Below, one piece after another: positions 45,239 through 54,632 of a stretch of 64,000 nucleotides of DNA (position 1 is its first letter; each line of letters starts with the position of its first letter). The stretch comes from Methanolobus vulcani. GTDB taxonomy: Archaea; Halobacteriota; Methanosarcinia; Methanosarcinales; Methanosarcinaceae. The stretch is from the NCBI RefSeq assembly GCF_900100715.1, contig NZ_FNCA01000005.1, positions 62,001 through 126,000 on the forward strand. The letters are read 5' to 3'. The notes beneath the pieces are model-generated. The model had not been told where the DNA came from, did no database searches, and saw only the letters and a list, made by a program, of their open reading frames with translations. Both the position numbers and the translations under genes were made by a program.

Positions 45239-45307
45239 CACTTGATTACCTGTAAATCTGAATACTAATTTCTAACTATATGATAGGAATAAACTGTAAA
45301 TAAGTAT

Positions 45308-46789
45308 CTAAGCATTGTTTCCTGTATACTTTTCAACAATTCCGTAAAGAACCGTCAACGATTCCTCAATACCGGCATTCAGCTCAGAGATGCTTGCCCT
45401 TGTGCCCTCTAGTTCTTCAAGACGGCTATTTATTGCCTTTTCCATTTCAGATGGTGCAGGACCACCTGTGATTGAACGCCTGTTGATGTTAAGAACAGGG
45501 TCAAGTGCTTCCTTTACCATTTCCTCTGTAAGGCCGCGACTGCTCAAAGTTTCTCCAATAACATCCTTTGCTACTGCATCAACATCAGCCAGTGTTGGAT
45601 TTCCGTCCCCTCTTGCCAGTACACCGACAATCTGATGAGCTGTCCTGAAAGGAATTCCACCGGTCCTTACCATTGTATCTGCAAGTTCTGTTGCTGTTGT
45701 AAATCCAAGAATTGACTTTTCAGCCATGCTTTCGGTGTTCACATTCATTGTGGCTATCATGCCCTTTGTAATACGGACAGCACTTCTAGTGGTTTCAACA
45801 GCACGCCACATGTTAGGTGTTGCTTCCTGAAGGTCACGGTTGTAACTCAGAGGAAGTGCCTTGCAGAGAGAAAGCAAAGCCATAAGTGAACCGATAACCG
45901 TACCCGCCTTGCCCCTGACAAGTTCGGCAGAATCAGGGTTCTTCTTCTGTGGCATTATTGATGATGTGGATGCGTACATATCATCAAGTTCAACAAAGGA
46001 AAACTCGGAACTTGACCAGATTATAATTTCCTCTGCCATCTTACTGAGGTTTACCATGATATTGGACATCACAGATGCGGATTCAATCAAAAAGTCACGG
46101 GTGCTTACAGCATCCATTGAGTTTCCAAGCAGAGCATCGAATCCTAAAAGTGAGCATGTCCTGTCACGGTTGAGATCAAAACCGGTTGATGCGAAGGCTG
46201 CCGAGCCAAGTGGGGATTTGTTCACTCTTGAGAATGCACTGATTACACGCTCAATATCCCTGCCGATAGCATCTGAATGTGCAACAAGGTGATGTGCAAA
46301 TGTGGTTGGCTGTGCATGTTGCAGGTGTGTAAAACCTGGCATGAGGGTTTCAGTGTTTTCTGATGCACGTTCGAGCAGAGTGTTTCTGAGACCGGAAAGT
46401 TCTTCCATCAGGGAGAGAAGTTCATCCCTGAGCCTTATCCTGATGCAAGTTGCAACCTCATCATTACGGGAGCGTCCGGAGTGCATTCTTCCTCCGGTGT
46501 CTTCGCCTACCATGTCAATAAGCCTGGATTCCAGTGAGATATGAATATCCTCATAACTGTGGTCCAGCTTTTCAATACCTTCTTCCCTGATCTTCAGCAG
46601 TCCTGCAAGAATGCTGCTGCAATCATTTTCTTTAATAATACCCTGTTCATGCAACATGACCGTGTGAGCCATGTCTACAAGGATATCTGCCTCGAATATC
46701 CATTTGTCAGCAGACATTGATGATGTGAAATTGAGCATATCTTCATCAGGTGTTGAAGATAAGCGTCCTCTCCTTAAAATATCGCTCAT
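45308..46789 (-). CDS. argH: argininosuccinate lyase
   Basis: 493 residues starting MSDILRRGRL, of normal length. The fumarase/aspartase superfamily signature SSIMPQKKNPD, MHSGRSRNDEVAT and the TGFTH-type GFTHLQHAQPT motif are intact. It makes arginine and fumarate from argininosuccinate. GAGGG precedes the ATG closely. It lies 66 bases upstream of gatD on the same strand, and a promoter with a TATA-like AGTTATATTT is seen at about 46810-46819. Confidence 0.96.
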   Translation of the reverse strand: MSDILRRGRLSSTPDEDMLNFTSSMSADKWIFEADILVDMAHTVMLHEQGIIKENDCSSILAGLLKIREEGIEKLDHSYEDIHISLESRLIDMVGEDTGGRMHSGRSRNDEVATCIRIRLRDELLSLMEELSGLRNTLLERASENTETLMPGFTHLQHAQPTTFAHHLVAHSDAIGRDIERVISAFSRVNKSPLGSAAFASTGFDLNRDRTCSLLGFDALLGNSMDAVSTRDFLIESASVMSNIMVNLSKMAEEIIIWSSSEFSFVELDDMYASTSSIMPQKKNPDSAELVRGKAGTVIGSLMALLSLCKALPLSYNRDLQEATPNMWRAVETTRSAVRITKGMIATMNVNTESMAEKSILGFTTATELADTMVRTGGIPFRTAHQIVGVLARGDGNPTLADVDAVAKDVIGETLSSRGLTEEMVKEALDPVLNINRRSITGGPAPSEMEKAINSRLEELEGTRASISELNAGIEESLTVLYGIVEKYTGNNA

Positions 46790-46830
46790 GTGAACCCTCG
46801 TGATTGTGAAATATAACTAAAAACTAAAAA

Positions 46831-46856
46831 TGATCCTGATTTAGTGATCCTGATTT
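46831..46856. repeat. tandem 12-bp repeat upstream of argH
   Basis: TGATCCTGATTT occurs at 46831-46842 and again at 46845-46856, a 14-base period, just upstream of the argH TATA-like element. It may be an operator or an inert duplication. Confidence 0.4.
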
Positions 46857-47040
46857 TTAGCGTGGTATTGGTCTAAATACTTAAATAAGAATCGGTTTTT
46901 GGAAGTTGATGAAAGAGATGTTTGTTACAGCACTTCAAGAGAAGCTATTTATACTAACTGCAATATAATATTAGTAGGAATAATTATAAAAGAGATGTAT
47001 TTGTGCTAATACATTTCCGTTTTCACTGAGGTGAGACTTA

Positions 47041-47517
47041 ATGACTAATGTGAGTGAAAGTTACGCTAACAATATTGACGATGACCTTCATCAGCTTGTA
47101 GTTTTCAACTTAGGTGTTGAAGAGTTCGGTGTCAACATCATGCAGGTACAGGAAATTATCCGCATGCCTGACATTACAAGAATACCAAGATCTCCTGAAT
47201 ACGTAAAAGGTGTTATCAACCTTCGAGGAAAGATAATCGTAGTTATGGACCTCGATAAACGTTTCGGAATGAATGAGACAGAAATGACAGAAGAATCAAG
47301 GATCGTGGTTGTAGACATAAATGGTACAATCATCGGACTTGTTGTTGATTCTGTAAGCGAGGTCATTCGCTTGAAAGGTTCCAATATTGAACATACACCT
47401 GAAATAATTACACAGAAGATCAATGCTGATTACCTGAAGGGTGTCGGCAAGATGGATGACAGGTTACTCATTCTTCTTAACCTTGAGAACATCATAACAG
47501 AGACTGCAGCAGCGTAA
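47041..47517 (+). CDS. cheW: chemotaxis coupling protein CheW
   Basis: 158 residues, start supported by GAGGTGA at 47028-47034. The CheW fold is clear: LVVFNLGVEEFGVNIMQVQE split as VVFNLGVEEFG and VNIMQVQEI, then RIPRSPEYVKGVINLRG, GLVVDSVSEV and ADYLKGVGKMDDRLLILLN. CheW links methyl-accepting receptors to the CheA kinase. No other che gene is adjacent, so it acts with partners elsewhere. A T-rich stretch after the stop (about 47528-47541) is a likely terminator. Confidence 0.96.
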   Translation: MTNVSESYANNIDDDLHQLVVFNLGVEEFGVNIMQVQEIIRMPDITRIPRSPEYVKGVINLRGKIIVVMDLDKRFGMNETEMTEESRIVVVDINGTIIGLVVDSVSEVIRLKGSNIEHTPEIITQKINADYLKGVGKMDDRLLILLNLENIITETAAA

Positions 47518-47620
47518 TTGTCTGCAGTATTTTCCTTTTTTCACATAGCACTTTATCAGGCAAACACTATGGTGCCTGCTACTTCACTCAACTATAGATT
47601 ACCGTTTTAGAGGAATCAAA

Positions 47621-48463
47621 ATGAAAAAAATAAACTTTTACATTTTTTTATTTGTGGCTTTACTATCCATTCTTGGAGCAGGATGCATCAGTGAACAGAC
47701 AGAAGATACAACTGTCAATGAAGCAAGCGGAGAAAGTCATATTGCCAATACTGAAACACAGATGGATACCATCTACCAGTTCTCAGTCATCAACGCACTT
47801 CTTGAGGGAGTATACGATGGCGAAATAACTTGTGGAGAACTGAAAGAGAAAGGCGATTTCGGTCTTGGAACCTTTGACAACCTTGACGGAGAAATGCTGG
47901 AACTTGATGATAGTATATATCAGGTAAAGGCTGATGGCAACGTTTACAAGGTCAAGGACACGGAAACATCACCTTTTGCAGCTGTTACATTCTTTGAAGC
48001 TGACATTGAAAACAGCACAAACACAGAAATGAACAGTCAGCAATTAGCATCATACATAGAAAACATGCTTCCAAGCCAGAACCTGATGTATGCTATAAAG
48101 GTCACAGGAAATTTTTCATATATGAAGACGCGCAGTGTAGCTGCCCAGGAAAAACCATATCCAAGACTTGTTGATGTAACTAAGGACCAGTCAGTCTTTG
48201 AGTTCAATGATACAAAAGGTACAATTGTAGGATACTGGATGCCTGAATTTGTTGATGGAATTAATGTTCCGGGATACCACCTGCATTTCATTACAGCAGA
48301 CAGGACAGCTGGAGGACACATACTGGATTATACCATAACTTCCGGTACAATTGAAATTGACAGTTGTGATGGTTTCAACCTGGAACTGCCGGAAAATGAG
48401 AATTATCTGAGCACAGGTCTTTCAGCAGATAATGAGGGCGACCTTGAAGTAGCAGAAAATTGA
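47621..48463 (+). CDS. secreted alpha-acetolactate decarboxylase-like lipoprotein
   Basis: 280 residues. The signal peptide ends in the lipobox LGAGC, predicting a lipid-anchored extracellular protein. The mature part matches acetolactate decarboxylase (BudA): FSVINALLEGVYDG at the start and the zinc site PGYHLHFITADRTAGGH near residue 228. These enzymes turn acetolactate into acetoin. A surface location is unusual because the substrate is made inside the cell, but secreted homologues exist in bacilli. The 3' end overlaps the convergent kinase gene by about 60 bases. Confidence 0.85.
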   Translation: MKKINFYIFLFVALLSILGAGCISEQTEDTTVNEASGESHIANTETQMDTIYQFSVINALLEGVYDGEITCGELKEKGDFGLGTFDNLDGEMLELDDSIYQVKADGNVYKVKDTETSPFAAVTFFEADIENSTNTEMNSQQLASYIENMLPSQNLMYAIKVTGNFSYMKTRSVAAQEKPYPRLVDVTKDQSVFEFNDTKGTIVGYWMPEFVDGINVPGYHLHFITADRTAGGHILDYTITSGTIEIDSCDGFNLELPENENYLSTGLSADNEGDLEVAEN

Positions 48464-50355
48464 TTTTTCTGCTTCAGTGGAAGGGATATGTGAACATCGG
48501 TTCCGGTCCCGTCCTCACTTTCTATCCATATTTTTCCATTATGGCTCTCTACTATTACTTTACTAATGTATAGACCAAGACCATTTCCACCATAATTGCG
48601 GGTTGAAGAACTATCTATCTGATAGAACTTTGTGAAAAGATCAGGTATATCATCTTCTGAAATACCAATTCCGGTATCACCGATGACAATGTTCACAGTA
48701 TTTTCTTCTACTGATGCAAAAATAGTTATATTACCACCCTGTGGAGTGAACTTGATAGCATTATCGATCAGATTATGGAAAACCTGTGGCAGGTAAGTCC
48801 TGTCACCATCAATTAAACAGGAATCAAATGCAAAATCGGTTATAATTGCCAGTTTTTTCTCTTTGATAGAGTCAGCAGAAAGAGTCAAAATACCATTTAA
48901 TATTGAAACAATGTCTATCTGCTCGAAGTTATATTTGACATCACCATTCTGGTTGGTGCTCACAAACAGCAATGAGTTAATGAGATTCTGCAATTTGCGT
49001 GTCTTTATGACCACACGCTCAATGGCCTTCATCTGATTTTCATTTAATTCACCAAGAGTGCCATCATAAAGAAGCTCACTGAATCCTTTAATAGATGTGA
49101 GTGGAGTATTTAGTTCATGTCTCAGGTTGGAAAGGAACTCATCCTTAAGCTTGTCAAGTGATTTCAATTCCTCATAAGCATGTTCCAGCTCGGAAGTTGA
49201 TCTTTTTAGAGCCTCTTCCGTTTCTTTACGTTCGGTGATGTCACGGATATGGCTTACAGCCATCATAACATCACCTTTGGTATCATAGACCGGAAATATT
49301 CTGAAATCCCTGACCCTACTATCAGTTGGATCTATGTGTTCAAATTCATTCATAGTGCCGGTTGAGAACACTTCCTTGATCGGGCAGGGTTGACATGGCA
49401 TTAAAGTAGAACCTAGTGATTCACATACCTGTGGATGAGGATTATCTGGATTATGAGGTTCAATTATGTCACCTTTCCAGTTACTTGTAACAATTCTCAT
49501 ATCACGGTCTACCACAATGATGAGATCCTGAAGAGCATTGAAAGTGCTTGTAAGAAGTTCCTTTTGGTTCTCCAGTTCTTCTTCAAAATTCTTGTTGGCG
49601 GTAATGTCTGCTATAAGGCAGATACCACCTTCTATGATATTTTCGCGCCCTCTGAGAGGCACATAATACGACCTTAAATATATCTCTTTGCCAGATACCC
49701 TTGCAGAATACTCGTTCTCATAGAATGAACGCTGATCTGACAAAGAGCCTGCCAGTAATCTGTTAAGTGAATCATCATTTACAAAATCAAAGATTTCCGA
49801 GCCTATTACATCTGCTTTTTGAATATGGAAAATATTCATAAAACTCCTGTTGCAGTGAGTTATGGTTCCTTTGCGGTCAACAAAGATACCAAGTGGAGAT
49901 GCGTCAAATATTAGTCTGTATCTTTTCTCGGAATCAAGTAAGGCGGCTTCAACTTTTTTTCTTTCTATGACCTTGCAAAGACGTGCGGTTACCATGTTCA
50001 GCAATCTTTGCTCACTATGCAAAAAAGGACCTATATCCTGGAACGGAAGCGCTTTTTTATAGGAAACACGTATCATGCCGGCTTTAGCCCCATGTACCAG
50101 TATTTCGCTTGATAATGAATCCCTGTGTTTCTCATACCCTTCGGTATGATACTCATTACCGTCCAGAATTGCACACACTTCTGCAAATTCAGGATATGAA
50201 AAAGCAGACGGTAATCTTTGAAGAATTCCTTTTAACAGAGATTCGGTAGGCACATGCAGGTCAAAGAGATCAGAGATACTGTAAATACATTCAAGCTCAC
50301 GTTCTCTTTTTTCCAGCGTGTCCAGTTTTTCATCATCGCTAATTGTCCGCACCAC
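48403..50355 (-). CDS. PAS sensor histidine kinase
   Basis: 650 residues, apparently starting at GTG 50355 with no clear ribosome-binding site. Order: a GAF-like N-terminal region, a PAS domain (YRLIFDASPLGIFVDRKG), a second PAS domain (STFNALQDLIIVVDRD) with a CxxC motif (MPCQPCPIKE) that could bind metal or sense redox, then HisKA (RHELNTPLTS, acceptor His) and HATPase_c (NLIDNAIKF, GDTGIGI, NGLGLYIS). No membrane helix is seen. Its C-terminal coding end overlaps the convergent lipoprotein gene, so both use the same DNA for about 20 codons. Confidence 0.93.
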   Translation of the reverse strand: MVRTISDDEKLDTLEKRERELECIYSISDLFDLHVPTESLLKGILQRLPSAFSYPEFAEVCAILDGNEYHTEGYEKHRDSLSSEILVHGAKAGMIRVSYKKALPFQDIGPFLHSEQRLLNMVTARLCKVIERKKVEAALLDSEKRYRLIFDASPLGIFVDRKGTITHCNRSFMNIFHIQKADVIGSEIFDFVNDDSLNRLLAGSLSDQRSFYENEYSARVSGKEIYLRSYYVPLRGRENIIEGGICLIADITANKNFEEELENQKELLTSTFNALQDLIIVVDRDMRIVTSNWKGDIIEPHNPDNPHPQVCESLGSTLMPCQPCPIKEVFSTGTMNEFEHIDPTDSRVRDFRIFPVYDTKGDVMMAVSHIRDITERKETEEALKRSTSELEHAYEELKSLDKLKDEFLSNLRHELNTPLTSIKGFSELLYDGTLGELNENQMKAIERVVIKTRKLQNLINSLLFVSTNQNGDVKYNFEQIDIVSILNGILTLSADSIKEKKLAIITDFAFDSCLIDGDRTYLPQVFHNLIDNAIKFTPQGGNITIFASVEENTVNIVIGDTGIGISEDDIPDLFTKFYQIDSSSTRNYGGNGLGLYISKVIVESHNGKIWIESEDGTGTDVHISLPLKQKNQFSATSRSPSLSAERPVLR

Positions 50356-50543
50356 ATGACCATTTAGTATTATATATTTGTATTATATATTTTTTCTATT
50401 AATAGATTTTGTTGCATTCAGGCTGTCACAAAAAAATAAGGAAAGGATTTGCCTAATACCATCATATTAAATAGATGCGGATCATAGATGAGGTGCATAA
50501 GATGCCATTAGGCTAAAACATGCTTGAACTTATAGGTGAACAA

Positions 50544-51701
50544 ATGTATTCTGACAGGATAAACTCATTGCCCCCATACTTATTTGCGACAATAGACGAG
50601 TCCAAGGCAGCGATTAGAGCTAAAGGAGTAGACGTAATAGATCTCGGAGTTGGTGACCCTGACCAGCCAACACCTGCACATATAGTAGAATCTATGTGTG
50701 AAGCTGTGCGCAACCCGGAAACGCACACATATCCATCCTACACAGGAATGATGAGCTTTAGAAAAGCTGCAGCAGACTGGTGCAAAGAGAGTAGAGGAAT
50801 TGAACTTGACCCTGCTTCTCAGGTACTCACCATGATCGGCTCAAAGGAAGGGATCGCACACATACCACTTGCATTTATCAATCCGGGAGATGTTGCACTC
50901 TGTCCTGACCCGGCATACCCGGTGTACAAGATAGGAACACAGTTTGCAGGCGGAGAACCTTACATCATGCCTTTAGTTGAAGAGAACAACTTCCTCCCTG
51001 ACCTTGATGCTATACCAAAGGACAAACTTGAAAGAGCAAAGTTGATGTTCCTGAACTACCCGAACAATCCTACATCAGCAATCGCTGACGAGAAGTTCTT
51101 TGAAGAGGTTGTTCAGTTTGCAAAAGATAATGACATTGTTGTTATCCACGACAATGCATATTCCGAAATGACCTATGACGGCTACAAAGCACCAAGCTTC
51201 CTGAGCGTTGACGGTGCAATGGATGTGGGAATCGAGCTTTACTCACTTTCAAAGACCTACAATATGACAGGATGGAGACTTGCATTCGCTGTTGGTAACA
51301 AAGACATAATTTCAGGCGTAGGCAAGGTTAAGTCAAACGTCGATTCCGGAGCTTTTGATGCTATCCAGATGGCAGGTATTACTGCACTTTCCAGTTCACA
51401 GCAGTGTGTTGCTGACATGAACACTATGTATGAGGAAAGAAGAGATGCACTCCTTAAGGGACTCCATGAACTTGGACTTGACGTGAAACCTCCAAAGGCA
51501 ACATTCTACGTATGGGCACCTGTTCCTGACGGCTATGACTCAATGGGATTTGCAAAACTGCTTCTTGAGGAAGCAGGTATTGTGGCAACTCCTGGTGTCG
51601 GCTTTGGAACTTATGGTGAAGGTTATATCAGGTTTGCACTTACACGCTCTGTTGACAGGATCAATGAAGCCGTGGATAGGATGAGCAAACTGAATATCTG
51701 A
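50544..51701 (+). CDS. dapL: LL-diaminopimelate aminotransferase-like class I aminotransferase
   Basis: 385 residues from ATG 50544, preferred because AGGTGA lies just before it at 50533-50538; the ATG at 50520 is upstream of that site. Fold type I PLP enzyme: [13 protein letters not shown], the PNNPTSA motif, and [13 protein letters not shown] with the PLP Lys. The pattern fits the DapL subgroup, which converts tetrahydrodipicolinate to LL-diaminopimelate in methanogen lysine synthesis. A related aminotransferase role cannot be excluded. Confidence 0.85.
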   Translation: MYSDRINSLPPYLFATIDESKAAIRAKGVDVIDLGVGDPDQPTPAHIVESMCEAVRNPETHTYPSYTGMMSFRKAAADWCKESRGIELDPASQVLTMIGSKEGIAHIPLAFINPGDVALCPDPAYPVYKIGTQFAGGEPYIMPLVEENNFLPDLDAIPKDKLERAKLMFLNYPNNPTSAIADEKFFEEVVQFAKDNDIVVIHDNAYSEMTYDGYKAPSFLSVDGAMDVGIELYSLSKTYNMTGWRLAFAVGNKDIISGVGKVKSNVDSGAFDAIQMAGITALSSSQQCVADMNTMYEERRDALLKGLHELGLDVKPPKATFYVWAPVPDGYDSMGFAKLLLEEAGIVATPGVGFGTYGEGYIRFALTRSVDRINEAVDRMSKLNI

Positions 51702-51707
51702 TATTCA

Positions 51708-51760
51708 ACCTTTTTTCTCTATTTTTCTTATCTTTAATTTTGTCTTTTGCAAGCTTACTT
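51708..51760 (+). terminator. T-rich archaeal terminator
   Basis: Several runs of T (CCTTTTTTCTC, TTTTTCTT, TTTTGTCTTTT) follow the dapL stop within 60 bases, without a hairpin, as is usual for archaeal RNA polymerase termination. Confidence 0.5.
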
Positions 51761-51937
51761 TGCTTTTTTTGTTTTAGAACGAGCCGTGATCGTGTATAAA
51801 GAGATATATAGAAACACATAATCCCGTGTTTTAATATATATTTTAATTTTATTTATTTTTATTTAATAAATTTATGAACATGACTTCCTGAAATAACTAC
51901 ATTCCACCAATATACATGAGCAAGCTTCTAAGAAAGT

Positions 51938-52342
51938 ATGCTTCCTGATAATATCAATACACACAGCAAAGGATTGTTTAACACAGAAGCGATATACGAC
52001 TTCCTGCATGAGGCCAGATACATCATACTGCTTTACATAATAGGGGATTTCCTCACAACTTTTCATGCCCTGAGTAATGGATATGGATTTGAGGAAAATG
52101 GCATTCTTTCAGGTATAATGGGAACCCATGGACTCTGGTCACTGCTAATTGTAAAAATCATGATACTGGCAGTTATCTACTGGAACTATTGTTCTACCAA
52201 AGCATCAGTTCATTCATATGCCAGAAAACTCTGGGATCTGTCAAGAACAGGAGTAAGTCTTTTCGGACTTGTGCTTGTCATCAACAATCTTATGGTAATC
52301 ACTGTAAGATCAAGCTTGTTCGAGTGCCTGGGCCTCTTCTGA
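51938..52342 (+). CDS. small membrane protein, DUF5658-like
   Basis: 134 residues with three or four membrane segments. The ILLYIIGDFLTTFHALSNG, split as ILLYIIGDFLTTF and HALSNGYGFEENG, and the LLIVKIMILAVIY helix fit small archaeal DUF5658 proteins. Function is unknown. A TATA-like TTTAATATATATTTTA near 51830-51845 may be the promoter. The last 33 bases overlap the convergent phoU-like gene. Confidence 0.65.
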   Translation: MLPDNINTHSKGLFNTEAIYDFLHEARYIILLYIIGDFLTTFHALSNGYGFEENGILSGIMGTHGLWSLLIVKIMILAVIYWNYCSTKASVHSYARKLWDLSRTGVSLFGLVLVINNLMVITVRSSLFECLGLF

Positions 52343-53365
52343 TAAAGTTTGCTTGATGTGGGTAGCTTTCATATTGATGACCATTTCAGCTATATCAGCA
52401 CTATATTCTGATATACGCTGGAAACTCTCTATTATTTTTCTCTGGCGCTCACCTGAAAGACAATAAGATCTCTCATTGTGCTCAGATTTCTGAATAATCT
52501 TATTTCCAAGAGCAATTGACATCTTGGAAGTCCGCATCACGTGATTTGCAAGATCTGTATCGATGCTCATCATCGAATTAAAGGAATCCTGGAACAATTT
52601 CTGGGAAAGCAGGCCCATTTCAATGATATCATCATTATCTCCTTTTTCACCATCCATCTGTATCACACTATGGGATATGCTCTGGACATGGTCGCCAATA
52701 CGCTCCATAAGCTTAACGATAAGACGATAACCAAGACAATCCTTGGAGTCTTTTATACCTATCTTATCTGCAAGTGTGGAATCATCAAGTGCTGCTTTTA
52801 TCTGCCTGACACTCAAAAGATAGAACTTGTCAACATCATTGTCCCTCTGGATGATGTCCTTTGCAAGCTCAATATCAGCTTCCTTTAATGCCACAACGGA
52901 ATCCTCCATCATGGAAAAAATGATACGGTACATACTCTGAAGGGACTTTTCAAGGGAAATATCCTGGAAATTCAGAAGGTTCTGGAGTATTATCTCGGTC
53001 CTTGTTTCTTCTACAATTTCAATACCTATAAGGCGCCTGCGGGCAGATTCTTTCAGATACTTGCGTTCTGAAGCAGAAAATCCACCAGGAGAAAGAATCC
53101 TGATTATATCATAACCTACAAGATAATTAGCAACAAGCAACCTGAAATTCTCTTCCTGATCCTCAGATGCGATCATATCGACTTTTGAGCGCACATTCTT
53201 TTTCATATTACTCTGATCAGAGCTAATAAGCAGTGACCTGTCCGGCCTTACTGTGAGAAGCACAGTGTCACCGGCTGTGAGTCCGCCTTCCCTTACCCAC
53301 TCAATGGGAAGAGAAACAATATAGGTAGAACCACCTGTTAACTGGATCTTTCTTTTGTCTGCTAT
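52310..53365 (-). CDS. phoU: phosphate uptake regulator PhoU with N-terminal AbrB domain, apparent AUA start
   Basis: If counted from GTG 53263 the protein lacks the front of its DNA-binding domain. The frame stays open upstream and encodes a typical AbrB/SpoVT start, RKIQLTGGSTYIVSLP and then WVREGGLTAGD, but no ATG, GTG or TTG precedes it. The codon ATA at 53365 lies six bases after GGAAGG (53372-53377), so it is the best-placed start; ATT at 53371 touches the site. That gives about 351 residues: AbrB domain followed by two PhoU helical repeats (SVVALKEADIELAKDI and LMERIGDHVQSIS). PhoU regulates the Pst phosphate transporter, whose genes lie 6 kb upstream. It follows the pilin-like gene by 23 bases. 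Confidence 0.82.
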   Translation of the reverse strand: MADKRKIQLTGGSTYIVSLPIEWVREGGLTAGDTVLLTVRPDRSLLISSDQSNMKKNVRSKVDMIASEDQEENFRLLVANYLVGYDIIRILSPGGFSASERKYLKESARRRLIGIEIVEETRTEIILQNLLNFQDISLEKSLQSMYRIIFSMMEDSVVALKEADIELAKDIIQRDNDVDKFYLLSVRQIKAALDDSTLADKIGIKDSKDCLGYRLIVKLMERIGDHVQSISHSVIQMDGEKGDNDDIIEMGLLSQKLFQDSFNSMMSIDTDLANHVMRTSKMSIALGNKIIQKSEHNERSYCLSGERQRKIIESFQRISEYSADIAEMVINMKATHIKQTLSEEAQALEQA

Positions 53366-53388
53366 GTAAATCCTTCCTGTGTATGATC

Positions 53389-54492
53389 TTAATAAATTTT
53401 TACGTAACCTGAGACTTGACTTAGTCTGGAAGTCATTCCATCATCATCGGTTATCTGTAAATCGATGGTAACATTACTTGTATAAAGAGGATCGTATCTT
53501 ACAATCATTCCTGAAAGATTATAGTCATAAATTAGGTTAGAATCTTCCCATACTGCCCATTTGTAATCTGTTATGAAACCATCGGGATCCAGTGAATCTG
53601 ATGCGTCAAGAATCAAATAATTATCATAAGTAAAGCTATTATTTCCAGTTGGAACCTGCTCCGCCTTGAACTGGACATCGGCTAATGGCATTGGCGGTGT
53701 GAAAAGTTCCTTGAACACATTAATGTAAGAGGTTATTATTTCTGCTTTAATAGGATCGTTTTTAGAAGGAGTTGCACCTGCATAGGAAGTAAAATTAATT
53801 GTATAAGCAATATTGTAATTTGTTATATTGGTAAGGTTTCCACCAGAGTTAGTACCAAAAAAGGTTATCTTCATATTTTCATTATCTATTGAGAAATTAT
53901 TTGTTTCAATGCATTTTGTTCCATTGGAAGAGTAAGTTACATTATAAGTATAAGGAACTTTACCAAAAGATTCCCATGGATGTTTTTCAAGAGCATAAGT
54001 GTAGTCATGACTGGTGTTGGTCCATGAAGGGGATGCAGGTATAACCTCTGAACCACTCAGAGTAATGTCAGAAAAATTAAGATGGAGTGTTTTACTCTTT
54101 GTAGCCGGTACAAGCACTCTGTGATTAGCACTGTAAATTGCAGTGTAATCCTTGTAGACATCAAAAGCACTGACAGTGTCATAAGCCCGGTAATATAGGA
54201 AATATCCGTCATTAATGCGGATTGCTGAAATGTATGAATCCTGCGTATTAAGATTGAGTATTTTCAGGTCAATGGATTCCCAGTTAGAACCATCACCGTG
54301 CGGATCAATGGAAACTATTTTCAGGTTTTCATTCTCAACTGCCTGCTGATGACTTTCAAGATCCATTGCCTGTTTCTGGGTTATGGATATCATATAGGCA
54401 ACGCTTGAAGCAGCAATTATCGTAATCAATATCAATAACAGAGTGCCAAATATAACAGTGACACCACGGTTGTCGTCCAAAAATGCTTTCAT
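53389..54492 (-). CDS. pilin-like secreted protein with class III signal peptide
   Basis: About 367 residues from ATG 54492; upstream starts at 54507 and 54531 are possible. The leader MKAFLDDNRG followed by VTVIFGTLLLILITIIAAS is a prepilin-type signal: short charged leader, Gly, then a hydrophobic helix. The long extracellular part is beta-rich and ends with a PKD-like segment (LDASDSLDPDGFITDYKW). The gene lies near tadABC and could encode a minor pilin or adhesin of that machine. No close family is recognised. Confidence 0.7.
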   Translation of the reverse strand: MKAFLDDNRGVTVIFGTLLLILITIIAASSVAYMISITQKQAMDLESHQQAVENENLKIVSIDPHGDGSNWESIDLKILNLNTQDSYISAIRINDGYFLYYRAYDTVSAFDVYKDYTAIYSANHRVLVPATKSKTLHLNFSDITLSGSEVIPASPSWTNTSHDYTYALEKHPWESFGKVPYTYNVTYSSNGTKCIETNNFSIDNENMKITFFGTNSGGNLTNITNYNIAYTINFTSYAGATPSKNDPIKAEIITSYINVFKELFTPPMPLADVQFKAEQVPTGNNSFTYDNYLILDASDSLDPDGFITDYKWAVWEDSNLIYDYNLSGMIVRYDPLYTSNVTIDLQITDDDGMTSRLSQVSGYVKIY

Positions 54493-54632
54493 ATCGTTGC
54501 CAGCCATCTTTGATGAGAACTGTATTACCAATTATATACTTTGTTTCTATAATATATATAGAACCCAATAGTCTATTGATTTTGCTATTTTATTCCAAAA
54601 CCATTTAAGCAATGATTACTTTTAGGGTTTTG

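Noticed and set aside
48403-48463. Frameshift joining the acetolactate decarboxylase-like and histidine kinase genes
   Set aside because: The two genes are on opposite strands and simply overlap at their 3' ends; both C-termini are plausible variable tails.
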